A stretch of 21,264 nt of DNA from NCBI GenBank assembly GCA_002245135.1, contig NGBS01000153.1, forward strand, positions 1 through 21,264, given 5' to 3'. This DNA is from Proteromonas lacertae (lineage: Eukaryota; Sar; Bigyra; Opalinata; Proteromonadidae). The stretch's first letter is position 1, and each line of letters starts with the position of its first letter. The position numbers were made by a program, and so were the translations under genes. This document shows, one piece after another, positions 1 to 10,326 of this stretch. The notes beneath the pieces were generated by a model that was given only the letters and a program-made list of their open reading frames with translations, did not search any database and was not told where the DNA came from.

Positions 1-3000
1 TACTGAAGGAATTCCTAAAGTGTCAGATAGAGTGCATTGGGCTGTAAATAAATTGAATTATTTAAAGAATCGTGATGAGATGGATGATGCTAGAAGAATG
101 CAGATAAGATAGAAGGATATGATAAAGTGAATAAACAGATGAAGGAGAATATGAAGAAAATATATGAATTATGAAGCACCTAAAGGATATTTTGAAGTTG
201 AAGTTGATAGTAATGATAGTATTGATAATATGAATGATAAAAAGAGTGATGGAAATGAAATAGATGAAATAATACCTGATATTACTAAGAAAGTAGCTTC
301 TACAAACAAGAATAAGAAAGGAGTAGTAGTAAATGAAGAAGAGGATGATATTCAAGATGATATAATAGATAATGAAGAAGGAGATCAAGCTGTAGCTTCA
401 GACTCTAATAATAAAGGTAATACTAATAACAAGGTAATAGTGAATGGTAATGATGATAATAATGATATAGTTGACTCAGAAGATCCAACTGATGATACAA
501 TGCGACAGAATAACAATCGATTTATGAATGAACATACAACATTACTAGAAGATAAAGAAAAATCAAAGGAGATGTTAGTAAATAAGAGAGAAGAAATAGT
601 AAAAAAGATTAAATGAATTAAGACAGAAGGTGTATGATGATAATTGTTATGAAATATTGACGAAAGATGATTGGCCAGATGAAGAAGATAATGCAATAAT
701 GAAAGAAGTGAAAGAAATAAAGAAATCTCAACCAGCTATTTAAAAGCATTAATTGATTCAAATCCATTAGATTATAACATCAATATTACTCCAGAAAGTG
801 TAAAAGAAGCATTCAAAATGATTTCAAAGAGATGAAAAGATAGTTAAAGAGATATCTTCCAATCAAGATGATTATTCAAAGATAAAAGAAATACCATTAA
901 ACAAAAGCACAGAAATTATTAGCATTATCATTCGTAGATTTCTTGGAGAATGGCAATTATATTACTAAAGATGAAGCTAAAGAGTTATATTGAAATTCAT
1001 AAACTAGATAATGCTGAAATACCTACAGAGTTAAGACTAACTAAAAGATTCAATCTATTTTACACAGAAAGATCCTGAACATCCTGTAATAGAATCAGCT
1101 ACTACTGATTATAATGGATATGTACCACGAAGAATCTTAAAGAAGAAATTATATTGGTCATTGAAAGAAGAAGAATTAAATAATGCTTTTGAAGGAAGAG
1201 GACCTCCATTATTACATGATGCACCACAACTAGAACTGAAAGTAATGTTGCTAGAACATTTAGAACGAAGATTAACTGGTTTAGATAAAGAGGATAAGTT
1301 GTATAATAATGGTGGTAAATATATATATCATCAACATGGTATATATGATGTTAATTTTGATAATAATAATAATAATAATAATGTTTCAACTTTTAATGAT
1401 ACTATTATTAATGATTTAGTACATCCTGATCCATTAGGAGTGAATAAAACAATCAGTGAAGGTATTGATAAAGAGAATGATCAATACTACTCAAACCTCA
1501 ATCAAGCTTTGAATACTTTATCAAAGATATTTGAAGAACATCCTGATATTAAGAAGATATTTTTAGATTCCAATAGTGACCAAGTGATTTATTATCATTT
1601 ATGAATTTTGAACATCCTGAAAAGACAGATGAAACAATGAAGCAATTAACAGAATGTTTGGAAATAATCACAAAATCTGGAGATGCTGTTAATAATAATA
1701 ATAATACACAACTACCAGTAATTACAACTCCAACTAAAGATCAATTAGTACAAGCACAACAGCAATCATCATTATCATTAACACCAGAACAACAAGATGA
1801 AATAGTCAAGCAAAACACATTAATTAAATCAGTTATTGATGAATATAACCAACAAGGTATTACACAACCAATCAGACAAGTAGATGAAATGTTGAATGAT
1901 ATTAAATCACAATCTTCATTCTTATCACCAGAAGAACTACAGAAATTAGATGATGAAGGAGTTGATACTAGTAGAATAGTGGATAGATTCAGTTCATTTG
2001 TCAAAATGATCAATAGAATAGGTAATTTCCCTATAGATCAATTATCTTACTCACAGAAGTTAATACTAAGAAGATTTGGTATGTTACACTATACAGAATC
2101 ATTACCACCCGTTCCTAAGAATTGGCAAGGGTTGGATCTGCTCTACAAGCTGCAGAAAAGAGATTTCAAGCCTTTGATAATGGTGAACCAAGAAGAGGAA
2201 GATATCCTAATTATATAATGAGTGCATTCCATGGTACAAAGTCTCAAGAAGGTAGATTATTAGCTATACGATATGCTAGTGGTGGTACAATGAGAAAATA
2301 TCATACACCTTTACATGAGAGATTATTAACACCGATGTTGACTTGGGAAGATTATATATTTAATAGAAATGAATATGGTAAAGAATCTCCTTTCTCTTTA
2401 TATCCACAACATGGTAATATTAAAGATGAGAAGTATGAAGATATTGATGATCCTAAACATATTGAGAAGTTTAGAAGAATTCAATATTATGACACTATTA
2501 AAGCTGATAAAGAGAGTAACCAGGAATTGAAGTATTACAGAGTAAAATATTACATAATGTAGAAAAAAGAGTGGAAAAAGAAGTGAAAAAAGAAATAAAA
2601 GAGATGATTGAGAATGGTCTTGATGATTCTGATGAATATGATAATAAAAAAAAGTTCAATAATAAGTATAAAGATGATTATGATGATGAATATAACAACA
2701 ATAAAGAAGATGAAGAAAGTAGTATGATTGAAGTAGAAACATCTGATCTAGATATAAAAGAAAGTTTATCACCTTATTCAGAGAAAGAAATGATGTCAAA
2801 TAGTGAATTAGGATTAGAATCATCAATGTTAAAGGCTGAAATATTTGGTGAAGAAGGAGGAGTGGAAGGAGGAGAAGTAAAAGGAAATAGTGGAAGAGTA
2901 CAATTGAAGAACAAGTTATTAGATGATAAAGAAGAAGATTTAATCCAGAGAAATAGTAGAGATAAAGGAATACCTAAAATATTAGCAGAAAATGAAGTGT

Positions 3001-5469
3001 TGAGATTATCATCTAAGTTGGTATTTAATCCAAAGAATGCTATTGATATAATCAACAAACACAAACAACAATATAATTTAAGTAATGGTATGAATGGTAA
3101 CAATGAAGTGAAATTAGGTGCTATTGATAAATCCAATAAAGATTTATCTAAACAGTTATATGTAATGATGTTAATGAGAATGAATTAGAGAATAATCCAG
3201 TTTGGAAAGAGATAGAAAAATACCAAAACCATCCAGAAACCTTCAAAATAGATGATATTAAGAATAAAAATGCAGATCAATTATTAGATCAAATGTTATT
3301 TAGTAAAGGTAAGTTAATATTGAACAATAATTTCAACCAACAATTAATTGATGAAATACAAGAAGCAGATGTGATATAAAGATGTTGAGAGAATATGGTA
3401 AAGAAATGAAGAAGATAAATAAACAAATGGATTATGATAAACCTCAAAAACCTGTTGTTGATTTAGAACCAACTATATTATCAATAAAACAAGAGAAAGA
3501 TTATAATAAAACACATGAAAGACATGATAAGAATATTGTTAATACAAAGAAAGTAAAGAAAACTGAAGATGAAACACCAGCAGCTGAAGTAACAGGTAAA
3601 CCAAATGAAGAGAAAAGAAAGATGATAAAATAGCTCTACAAACTGAGAATAAGAAAAGTAAAAAGATAAGAAGAATAAAGGTGGAAAAGAATCTCAACAA
3701 CAACAACAACAACAATCTACTGGAAAAGGTGGAAAGAATAATGTCAATAAGAAAGATAGTGGAAAATCCAATAATAATAATAATACTTCAAAAGGAAACA
3801 TACCATCATTAAGAGAAATAAGAAAGACATGGAAGAAAGGAGATCCATTACCTGAACAATTCATGTACAGTGAATCAGAAATAGAAGACTTCTACCAACC
3901 AACAGATAATGACGGAATGCCATATGAAAACTGGAGTAATTTCAATATAAGATTAATGAAGAAAGAATTAAAAGAAGAAAAAGAGAAACAGAAGAAAGAA
4001 TTAAAGATATGGATGAAATAGATTTACAACAAACAGATGAAGAAAGTGTGGGTGATATGATATTATTCCATTTATATGATAGTTATGGAGTTGATTTAAG
4101 TAAATTCACACAGTCAGAATTAGAATATATAATGAAAAGAATGTCTAAATTAAGAAAACAAGCATTAATTCAACAAATGATCATTAATCCTCATTATAAA
4201 GAAGAATATGAAGATATACCTGGTTTTATGGGTTCTGTAAGGACAAAAATGACCAATTGGCCTGGTCCACATCCTGGATTTATGTTAAGTGGTGAATATC
4301 ATCCTCATACTAGTGCAGTTAGTATTTCAACTTATCCAATAGATGAAAAGATATTGAAAATGATTGGTAATAGGTTCTTACCAGGACATGACAATAAACT
4401 ACAAGAGAATGCTACAAAATATGATTTAGAGTTGGAGTTAAAGAGACAATCATTACAAATACCTAAACACATATCAATATTAGATGAATTAGAGAAGATA
4501 TATATGAATGAGAAATGTCAACTTTGGCATAATCGACATTTGAGATATATTACTCATTATGGCAGTGTATATGGTAGTAAAGAGAATAGAGAGTTGTATA
4601 AAGTGAATAATTTACAAATGATTCCTCCATTAGAATATAAACTAGTGAAAGATAAAAATGGTAAAGTAGTAAAACAATATCCTCACTTTATATCTGATAT
4701 TCATAAGAAATCGATTGAAGTGATGGAGAATAAAAACCAAATAAAAGATAAAGAAGAAAAACAAACAGAAAATAAAGAAGTAGAAGCAGATAATAATATG
4801 AGTAATAAATCATTGAATATGCATGAACATCAATCAGATACTAAATATCTACCAAAGAATGTGAATAACAATAGTTCAGAGGATGATGAAATATTATCTG
4901 ATTCAGAAATGAAAGAAAAAAATGAATTATCAAATATACCACCAGCTCAGTTACACAATAATAGCAATAATAATTATCACAATAACAATGATAAAATAAA
5001 TGATAGAATAGATGATGAAACACTAAATCAAATTAAACAGACATTTAAAGACTATCTCTCTTCAATTGATAAGGTTAATCATATTCATATTAATTATGAA
5101 GAATTCAATATACCAAAGTCACTTATTTATGATAAGAAATGGGGTTTAGATCAAAAAGAATTATTCCATTTTATACAAGGATTAAATGATGAATATATTG
5201 TTCCAAGTGGATGTGATTTATATTTAAAGGAATTGAATATTATTAAAGACTTACAAATAAAATATTTAGGTACTTATAGTGAATATGTAAAGTATTGTAG
5301 TAAAGATGATTTATTAAGACATGATATTAAGAAGGAAATGCCATCTTTCACTGAGATTCTGAATCGTAACACATCAACAATGAAAATGATATTAGATGGA
5401 GGGTTTAGTGAATATAAAAATATTTATGACAAACCAATTCAACCTAATGATAAAATTAGTTGGAAGTAA
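1..5469 (+). pseudogene. Large frame-disrupted gene, 5' end outside the window
   Basis: One protein-coding sense can be followed from base 2 to the stop at 5469, but it changes frame about 16 times before 4010, near 108, 165, 610, 740, 830, 905, 990, 1075, 1600, 2125, 2560, 3170, 3380, 3620, 3660 and 4005. Each piece opens as the previous one ends, and none of the joins looks like the GTAT...TAG introns of the neighbouring genes. Ten shifts correspond to one missing base and six to one extra base; the last eight in a row all look like a lost base, often in a short homopolymer (for example GGG near 2128). The product is acidic, lysine/glutamate-rich and has Asn and Gln runs. It includes a more ordered stretch near 2122-2562 (motif GEPRRGRYPNYIMSAFHGT). 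I recognise no family for the N-terminal two thirds. It is a decayed gene or an intact gene with consensus errors; the sequence alone cannot decide. Confidence 0.6.
4009..5469 (+). CDS. Uninterrupted 486-codon 3' part of the same locus, possibly mS35-like
   Basis: This is the only long undamaged stretch of the left locus, ending in TAA. The ATG at 4009 may be internal, because coding sense runs into it from upstream with one frame change. Residues 97-180 loosely fit the mitoribosomal small-subunit mS35 (MRP-S28) pattern: a hydrophobic strand (TSAVSISTYP), a helix with IGNRF where the family has L(V/A)G-RY, then spaced N, Y and L residues and a DELEKIYMNE helix before a Trp. The family match is from memory and is weak. 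Residues 245-340 are low-complexity Asn/Asp/Lys/Glu, a likely disordered linker. The last 140 residues form a second ordered block (YLKELNIIKDLQIKYLGTY) that I do not recognise. There are no membrane segments. The gene converges on uL15m with 109 bp between stops. Confidence 0.65.
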   Translation: MDEIDLQQTDEESVGDMILFHLYDSYGVDLSKFTQSELEYIMKRMSKLRKQALIQQMIINPHYKEEYEDIPGFMGSVRTKMTNWPGPHPGFMLSGEYHPHTSAVSISTYPIDEKILKMIGNRFLPGHDNKLQENATKYDLELELKRQSLQIPKHISILDELEKIYMNEKCQLWHNRHLRYITHYGSVYGSKENRELYKVNNLQMIPPLEYKLVKDKNGKVVKQYPHFISDIHKKSIEVMENKNQIKDKEEKQTENKEVEADNNMSNKSLNMHEHQSDTKYLPKNVNNNSSEDDEILSDSEMKEKNELSNIPPAQLHNNSNNNYHNNNDKINDRIDDETLNQIKQTFKDYLSSIDKVNHIHINYEEFNIPKSLIYDKKWGLDQKELFHFIQGLNDEYIVPSGCDLYLKELNIIKDLQIKYLGTYSEYVKYCSKDDLLRHDIKKEMPSFTEILNRNTSTMKMILDGGFSEYKNIYDKPIQPNDKISWK

Positions 5470-5578
5470 ATGAGAATTTAGTAATTTCCACATTTTTCTA
5501 TTATTACTTTCCTTTTGTTTTATTTATGTATATATTATTGTAAGATAAACAACATAATAATAATAAAATAACAACATT
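5470..5578. other. Short convergent intergenic spacer
   Basis: These 109 AT-rich bases lie between two stops facing each other. AATAAT and AATAAA-like strings near 5555-5570 could serve as polyadenylation signals for the rightward gene. No gene or structured RNA is visible. Confidence 0.5.
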
Positions 5579-6546
5579 TTACATTTTTACACTACTTTGT
5601 AATTCTTGAGGTAATTGTTTTTCATATAATGTTACAACATGCTTTATTGGATATTTCTCAAAATATGATTTTCTATCTTCTAATTCTTGCATTTGTATCT
5701 TCTTCCACATCTCTTTGTATTTATCTTGCATTAATACACTCAGATATCCTCTATTATCATCAGATGTATAATATTCCATATCTTTAGGCTTTGGACGTGC
5801 TCTGCGTGGAAATGGTAATAAGAATTTGTGAGGTTTCAGTAATACTCTCAATGCTATTCTATCATAATAACTACAGCATATCTATATCATTAAAAATTAT
5901 AAATAATATGATTCTATACTGTTCCACCTAATTCTTCAACTCTCTTTATAGCATCCTTTGAAGCTTTACTAACATCTATTGTTATTGGTGTATGAAATTT
6001 ATCTGCATCCTATATTCACATGATATGTAAATAACATATTATACTCCTGCTAATAGTTTAACGCCGGTGTCTATTTTTCCAACAATATTGCAATCTTGTA
6101 GTACTCTCATAGTTATTATTTTATTTAGTGGTATTCTGCCTTGATCTATCCATTCCTGCAATTTACCTAGATTTAACGGTTTAAAATCATCAGCAAATCT
6201 ATAAGTTTATAAATTACAACAAATACGGTGCTTTAAAGCCAATTTTTGGAATTTTACGATAAATGGGAGTCTGACCACCTTCAAATCCTAGTCTAACACT
6301 ACCTCCACCTCTAGCTCTTGCTCCCTTGTGTCCCCTTCCGCATGTCTTACCTCTTCGACCACTTGTTCCTCTACCAACTCTTATACCATTGGCTCTAGCT
6401 CCTTCATTATCTCTAACAATAGAAAACTAGTAATACGCTATTGTATTTAATGCTATTTCTGTAATTGATCTAATATTGGGTATTAAAATAGAACACTTCA
6501 AAAATAAGTTCTGGGATGACTTAAATCCTTTTAAAAGACAAAACAT
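5579..6546 (-). CDS. Mitochondrial large-subunit ribosomal protein uL15 (MRPL15)
   Basis: Five exons give a 280-residue protein: 6546-6437, 6412-6227, 6198-6045, 6009-5920 and 5881-5579. The introns are 24, 28, 35 and 38 nt, all GTAT...TAG. The bacterial-type uL15 signature [20 protein letters not shown] lies at residues 48-67, followed by [16 protein letters not shown] (81-96) and the second conserved block VKLLAGDADKF (145-155) with a downstream GGT. Residues 1-30 are basic, hydroxylated and free of acidic residues until E30, as in a mitochondrial presequence. The C-terminal 90 residues, with PRRARPKPK and [12 protein letters not shown], are the extension typical of mitochondrial and not bacterial uL15. 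The protein binds 23S-type rRNA in the mitoribosome large subunit. The start is the only in-frame ATG that joins smoothly to the conserved core. Cytosolic uL15 (RPL27A) is ruled out by sequence type. Confidence 0.93.
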
Positions 6547-6709
6547 TCAAAATTAAAATAATCAAGCAAAAGCTTGAAAAAACTAGCTGTTATTAATACT
6601 ATTTTTATAATTTTATCGTGTCATAGATTTATAATAGTCATATTAATAATACTGTTAATATATTTCAGCAATATTACAACCAATTTTGTAAATAGAAAAT
6701 AGAATAAAT
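6547..6709. promoter_or_regulatory. Divergent promoter between uL15m and the coiled-coil gene
   Basis: The two start codons are 163 bp apart and point away from each other, so both promoters must overlap here. The stretch is strongly AT-rich. It contains a perfect inverted repeat at 6562-6577 with 6-bp arms (TCAAGC and GCTTGA) around AAAA. No clear TATA box can be singled out against the composition. Confidence 0.55.
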
Positions 6710-9700
6710 ATGTCTGCGACAGATCATTTTAATACAGTGTATATTTGCTTATATAATACAACAATTATAGTTACAATCAATCAAATTCATTTTTAGATTC
6801 TACTTGTCATAGTCAAGTTCCACCAAATGCTTTTAATTCTTCCTCTTCATTGTATACACCACCAAGAGTATAATATGAAAATATATTTGTATGTAGAACA
6901 CATCTTCAACAAGAGTTTCAAAGACTAAAAGTCTATTAAAGGTATTTTGTTTTTATTTCATTTTATTTAGTCTAAACCATGGAAGCCACCAGGACCATTA
7001 AAACCAAAAGAGATAAAGAAAGGACTTGTTTCACAGTTTGAGTTATCAAGACAACTTACAAATGAATTAGAAGAAAAACAGAAAATAATAAAGAATAATC
7101 AAGATTTAAACTCAAAATATGAAGATCTTCATTATCGTATATATTTATATTGTTTTTATTATTATGTAGAATATACATTACTTGAACAACACTATAATTC
7201 ACTTCAAAAAGATCATGAACATCTTAGTGATGAAAATCAAAAACTATTAAAAGCAAATACTGAATTAGAGGAAAAGAACCACAAATTAACCATTGAGAAT
7301 AAGAAATTAAAAGTGGATTTAGAAGAAAGTCTAAGATTACAACATCAGAATTATGATTTAACAGAAATAGACAAAAATACAATATCAAGACTTTCACAAC
7401 AAATAAAAGAATATGAAGAAAAAATAGAGAAAATGAAGTTAATGATAAATCAATATAAACAAGAGAATAATAGATTAAGATCATTAAATGGTAGTAATAT
7501 TATGAGTAAAGATTATTTATACAGTCTTGATTTTGATGATGATAATAATACTAGTAAAATTGGTAATAATAGCAATATTCATTTAAGTGGAATTGAAGAT
7601 TTATTAGCCAATCAAAGAAAGACAATTCAAAAATATAAGAACGACAATGAAAAATTCAACGAAAAAGTGAATGAAGTAAATGAAGAAATGAAAAATCTTA
7701 AAAAGAAGCTTGATGGTTATGAAGGAGTAGTAATTAATCAAAAAGAGACAATAGAAAAATATATGGAGGAGAATGAACAATTAAGTAAATCATTAGATGA
7801 AGCACATAAACAAATACAAGAATTAAGTAGAAATAATAATAATAATAATAATAATGACATTAGTGATAATGATTCTTCAACTGAATATTCAAAGAGTAAA
7901 TCAATATTGGAATATAAGAAAATAAAATCACTTGATAATAAGAATGGTAGTAACAACAAGGAAATAAAGAAACTGACGAAACAAATAGATGAATATGAAG
8001 AAATAGTGAAAGACCAGAATAAAACTATAAAAGAATATAAAGAAATGTTAAATAGTAGTATTAGTAGTAAACCAATGAAGAAAAGAGTAAATGAATATGA
8101 AAAGACAATTAAAAACCAAACACAACAAATAAACCAATTGAATATAGAGAATCAACAATTAAAACTTATACTGAATAACACTTCAAATGAAATTCATCAT
8201 TATAATCAGAATGAATCTTCATTAGGTCAAGAGTTGAAATTATCTAAAGAGAGAATAAATGAATTACAGAATCAACTAGAGAATACTAGTTTAAAGTTAA
8301 AACAATCAGAATATGAATTAACACTTATGAAAAATAACAACAACAATAATATAAATAGCAGTAACAATAATGTTTCTAGTTTTATTCCATCTTCAATGCC
8401 TGATTTAAGTATATATATAACTGAAATAAGTAATATGAAAACTAAGATGGATGAAATGACATTAGAGAATGAAAAATACAAAAATACAATAAATGAATTA
8501 GAAAAAGAGAAAAGAAATTTAAATCAATCTATATCTGATCAGTCTTTAACATTAAATCAGAATATAGAATTAAAATCAAAACTTACAAATAGTGAAATAG
8601 AAATAACATCACTAAAGAACCAAATAAAGAAAAAAGAAAGTGAATATAATGATAATATAAGTGAACTACAAACCATGAAGTTAAATCAAACTAAACTTGA
8701 GAAGAAAATAAGTGAATTAGAATCTGATAATAATACACTCAATGAAGATATAAAGAAGTATATGAAAAAGAAAGAAAAATATAAACAATACAAAGAAAAC
8801 TATGAAGAAAGCCAAAGAGAGGTTGAACAATTGAAAAATAGCCAAAAAATAATCGAAATTCAACATCAGACTGAAATTGATAGTTTGAAATTACAGAATA
8901 AACAAATAATAGAAAAAGAGTCAATAATAAATGATCTTCAGAATGAAATTCGAAAGTATAAAGAGAAATTATCATCTTCTAAATTACAGACAGATCAATT
9001 GAACAATCAAATATTACAATATAAACTGTTATTAGAATCAAATGAGAATAAGATGAAAGAATATTCAAATAGTTACGAAATAATAGTTAATGAGAATAGA
9101 CAAATGAAGATAATAATGGAAAATTCTAAGAAAGAAAATGAAGAAATCTACTTGAAACTGAAAGAATATGAAACAGAAATGTCAAAAACTGTTAATAACG
9201 ATTCATCCATTATACATTTATCCGAAGAATTGATGAAATATAAAAGTGCATATGATTCTTTAGCTAATGTTAAAGAAGATTATATAAAGTTAGAAAATGA
9301 AAGAAATATATTAAAAGATAAGTTAACCAAAAAAGAAAATGAATATCAAATACTATTAAAAGATCTAAAGTCAATAAGAGAGAAAATTCCATCATTAGAG
9401 AAAGAATATTCTGAACATATAAATGATATAATAAAAGAAATACAGAATGAATCAGAAAAGAAGAACCGAAAAGAAAAAAGGCAATATAAAGAGATGGTTA
9501 ATAAATTAGAATCAAGAGAAAGAAGTTTGGAAGAAGAATTGAAAGAAAAAGAAATGAAAATAAATAGTTATGAAATGGAAATTGAATCAAAACAAAATGA
9601 AAATGAAATATTGGAAAGTAGATTAAGAGAATTAAATGAATATAATAAAAGCCAATCATTTGAAATGGAAAATAAAATAAAAGAATTAGAAAGAAATATA

Positions 9701-10128
9701 AGTGAAATAGAGAATGCAAATAGACAATATGAGATAGATGTAGATAACTTATTTAGAGAAGTATATAATATGAATTTTAATTGAATAGAAAACCGAATTA
9801 GAGAATGAATTGAATAGCATAAAAGAAGAGAACGAGAAAGTGAGAATCAGAAGTAATGCTTTACAAAATGCATTATTTTCTTCAAAGAAACAATTATCCA
9901 ATACAAATGTTTCTCTTCAGGTATATATATTATTCATTTATTATTATCGTTTTTAAATAGCAAGAAAGAATAAATCGAGTATTATTTAGTAATTTTGATG
10001 GTGAAGATAATGACGATGAGAATAATTTTGAAGATTATAGTGAAAGTGTGAAAGAAGTCAAGAAGAAGAAGAATAATGTGAATTTAAATAATTCAAGATT
10101 TAATTCAATATTTGGTAGTTCCTCTTAA
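6710..10128 (+). CDS. Long coiled-coil protein of about 1075 residues, family unknown
   Basis: Seven exons splice without a stop: 6710-6738, 6771-6867, 6897-6941, 6971-7136, 7170-9760, 9789-9920 and 9961-10128. Introns are 32, 29, 29, 33, 28 and 40 nt, all GTAT...TAG; spliced length is 3228 nt. Residues 1-75 are Ser/Asn/Pro-rich with SLYTPPR and KPWKPPGPLKPKEIKKG, likely disordered and phosphorylatable. From about residue 75 to 1020 the protein is almost entirely heptad-like Glu/Lys/Leu/Ile/Asn sequence, so a long parallel coiled coil with a few Asn-rich breaks is expected. A motif of the type NQ-x-x-TI-x-x-Y recurs several times in the first third. The C-terminus is acidic and then basic/Asn-rich. 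There is no motor, GTPase-binding GRIP end or transmembrane anchor. It could be a centrosomal, Golgi-tether or cytoskeletal scaffold protein, but composition alone does not identify a family. Confidence 0.88.
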
Positions 10129-10326
10129 ATAGATTTTTTATTTAATATATTTATTTAATTTATGAATGTGATATTTGTTGATTTATATTATGAATATCAA
10201 TTTCTTTATATTTTTTAGATAAGTATATAGATGAAAATATAGTATATAAGGTTTAGGCTTTTGATTGGCTAAATTAATCATACAACCCTTGTTTGAAGGT
10301 TTGAATGTTTTTTTAAATTTTTAAAA
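10129..10326 (+). promoter_or_regulatory. Upstream region of the cofactor E gene
   Basis: 198 AT-rich bases separate the coiled-coil stop from the next start codon on the same strand. It must hold the 3' end of the first gene and the promoter of the second. A TATATAAG string at 10242-10249, about 80 bp before the ATG, is a reasonable TATA-like element. A T-rich and then A-rich run directly precedes the ATG. Confidence 0.4.

Noticed and set aside
1356-1384. AAT trinucleotide tract as a microsatellite
   Set aside because: It lies in coding sense as an Asn run, like other Asn runs in this genome's proteins, so it is not listed separately.
1-4010. Introns as the cause of the frame changes in the left locus
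   Set aside because: The open pieces abut or overlap with no room for a removed segment, and no GTAT...TAG pairs lie at the joins, unlike in the three spliced genes.
1-4010. Programmed ribosomal frameshifting
   Set aside because: Both directions of shift occur, about 16 times, with no shared slippery heptamer. Decay or sequence error is far simpler.
7224-9719. Leftward frames rich in Leu, Ile, Phe and Ser opposite the coiled-coil gene
   Set aside because: These are shadows of Lys/Glu/Asn-rich coding sequence on the other strand and have no independent support.
5579-10128. Ciliate origin with reassigned stop codons, suggested by the tiny introns
   Set aside because: TAA ends the spliced genes, and neither TAA nor TAG occurs inside their exons, so the standard code fits.
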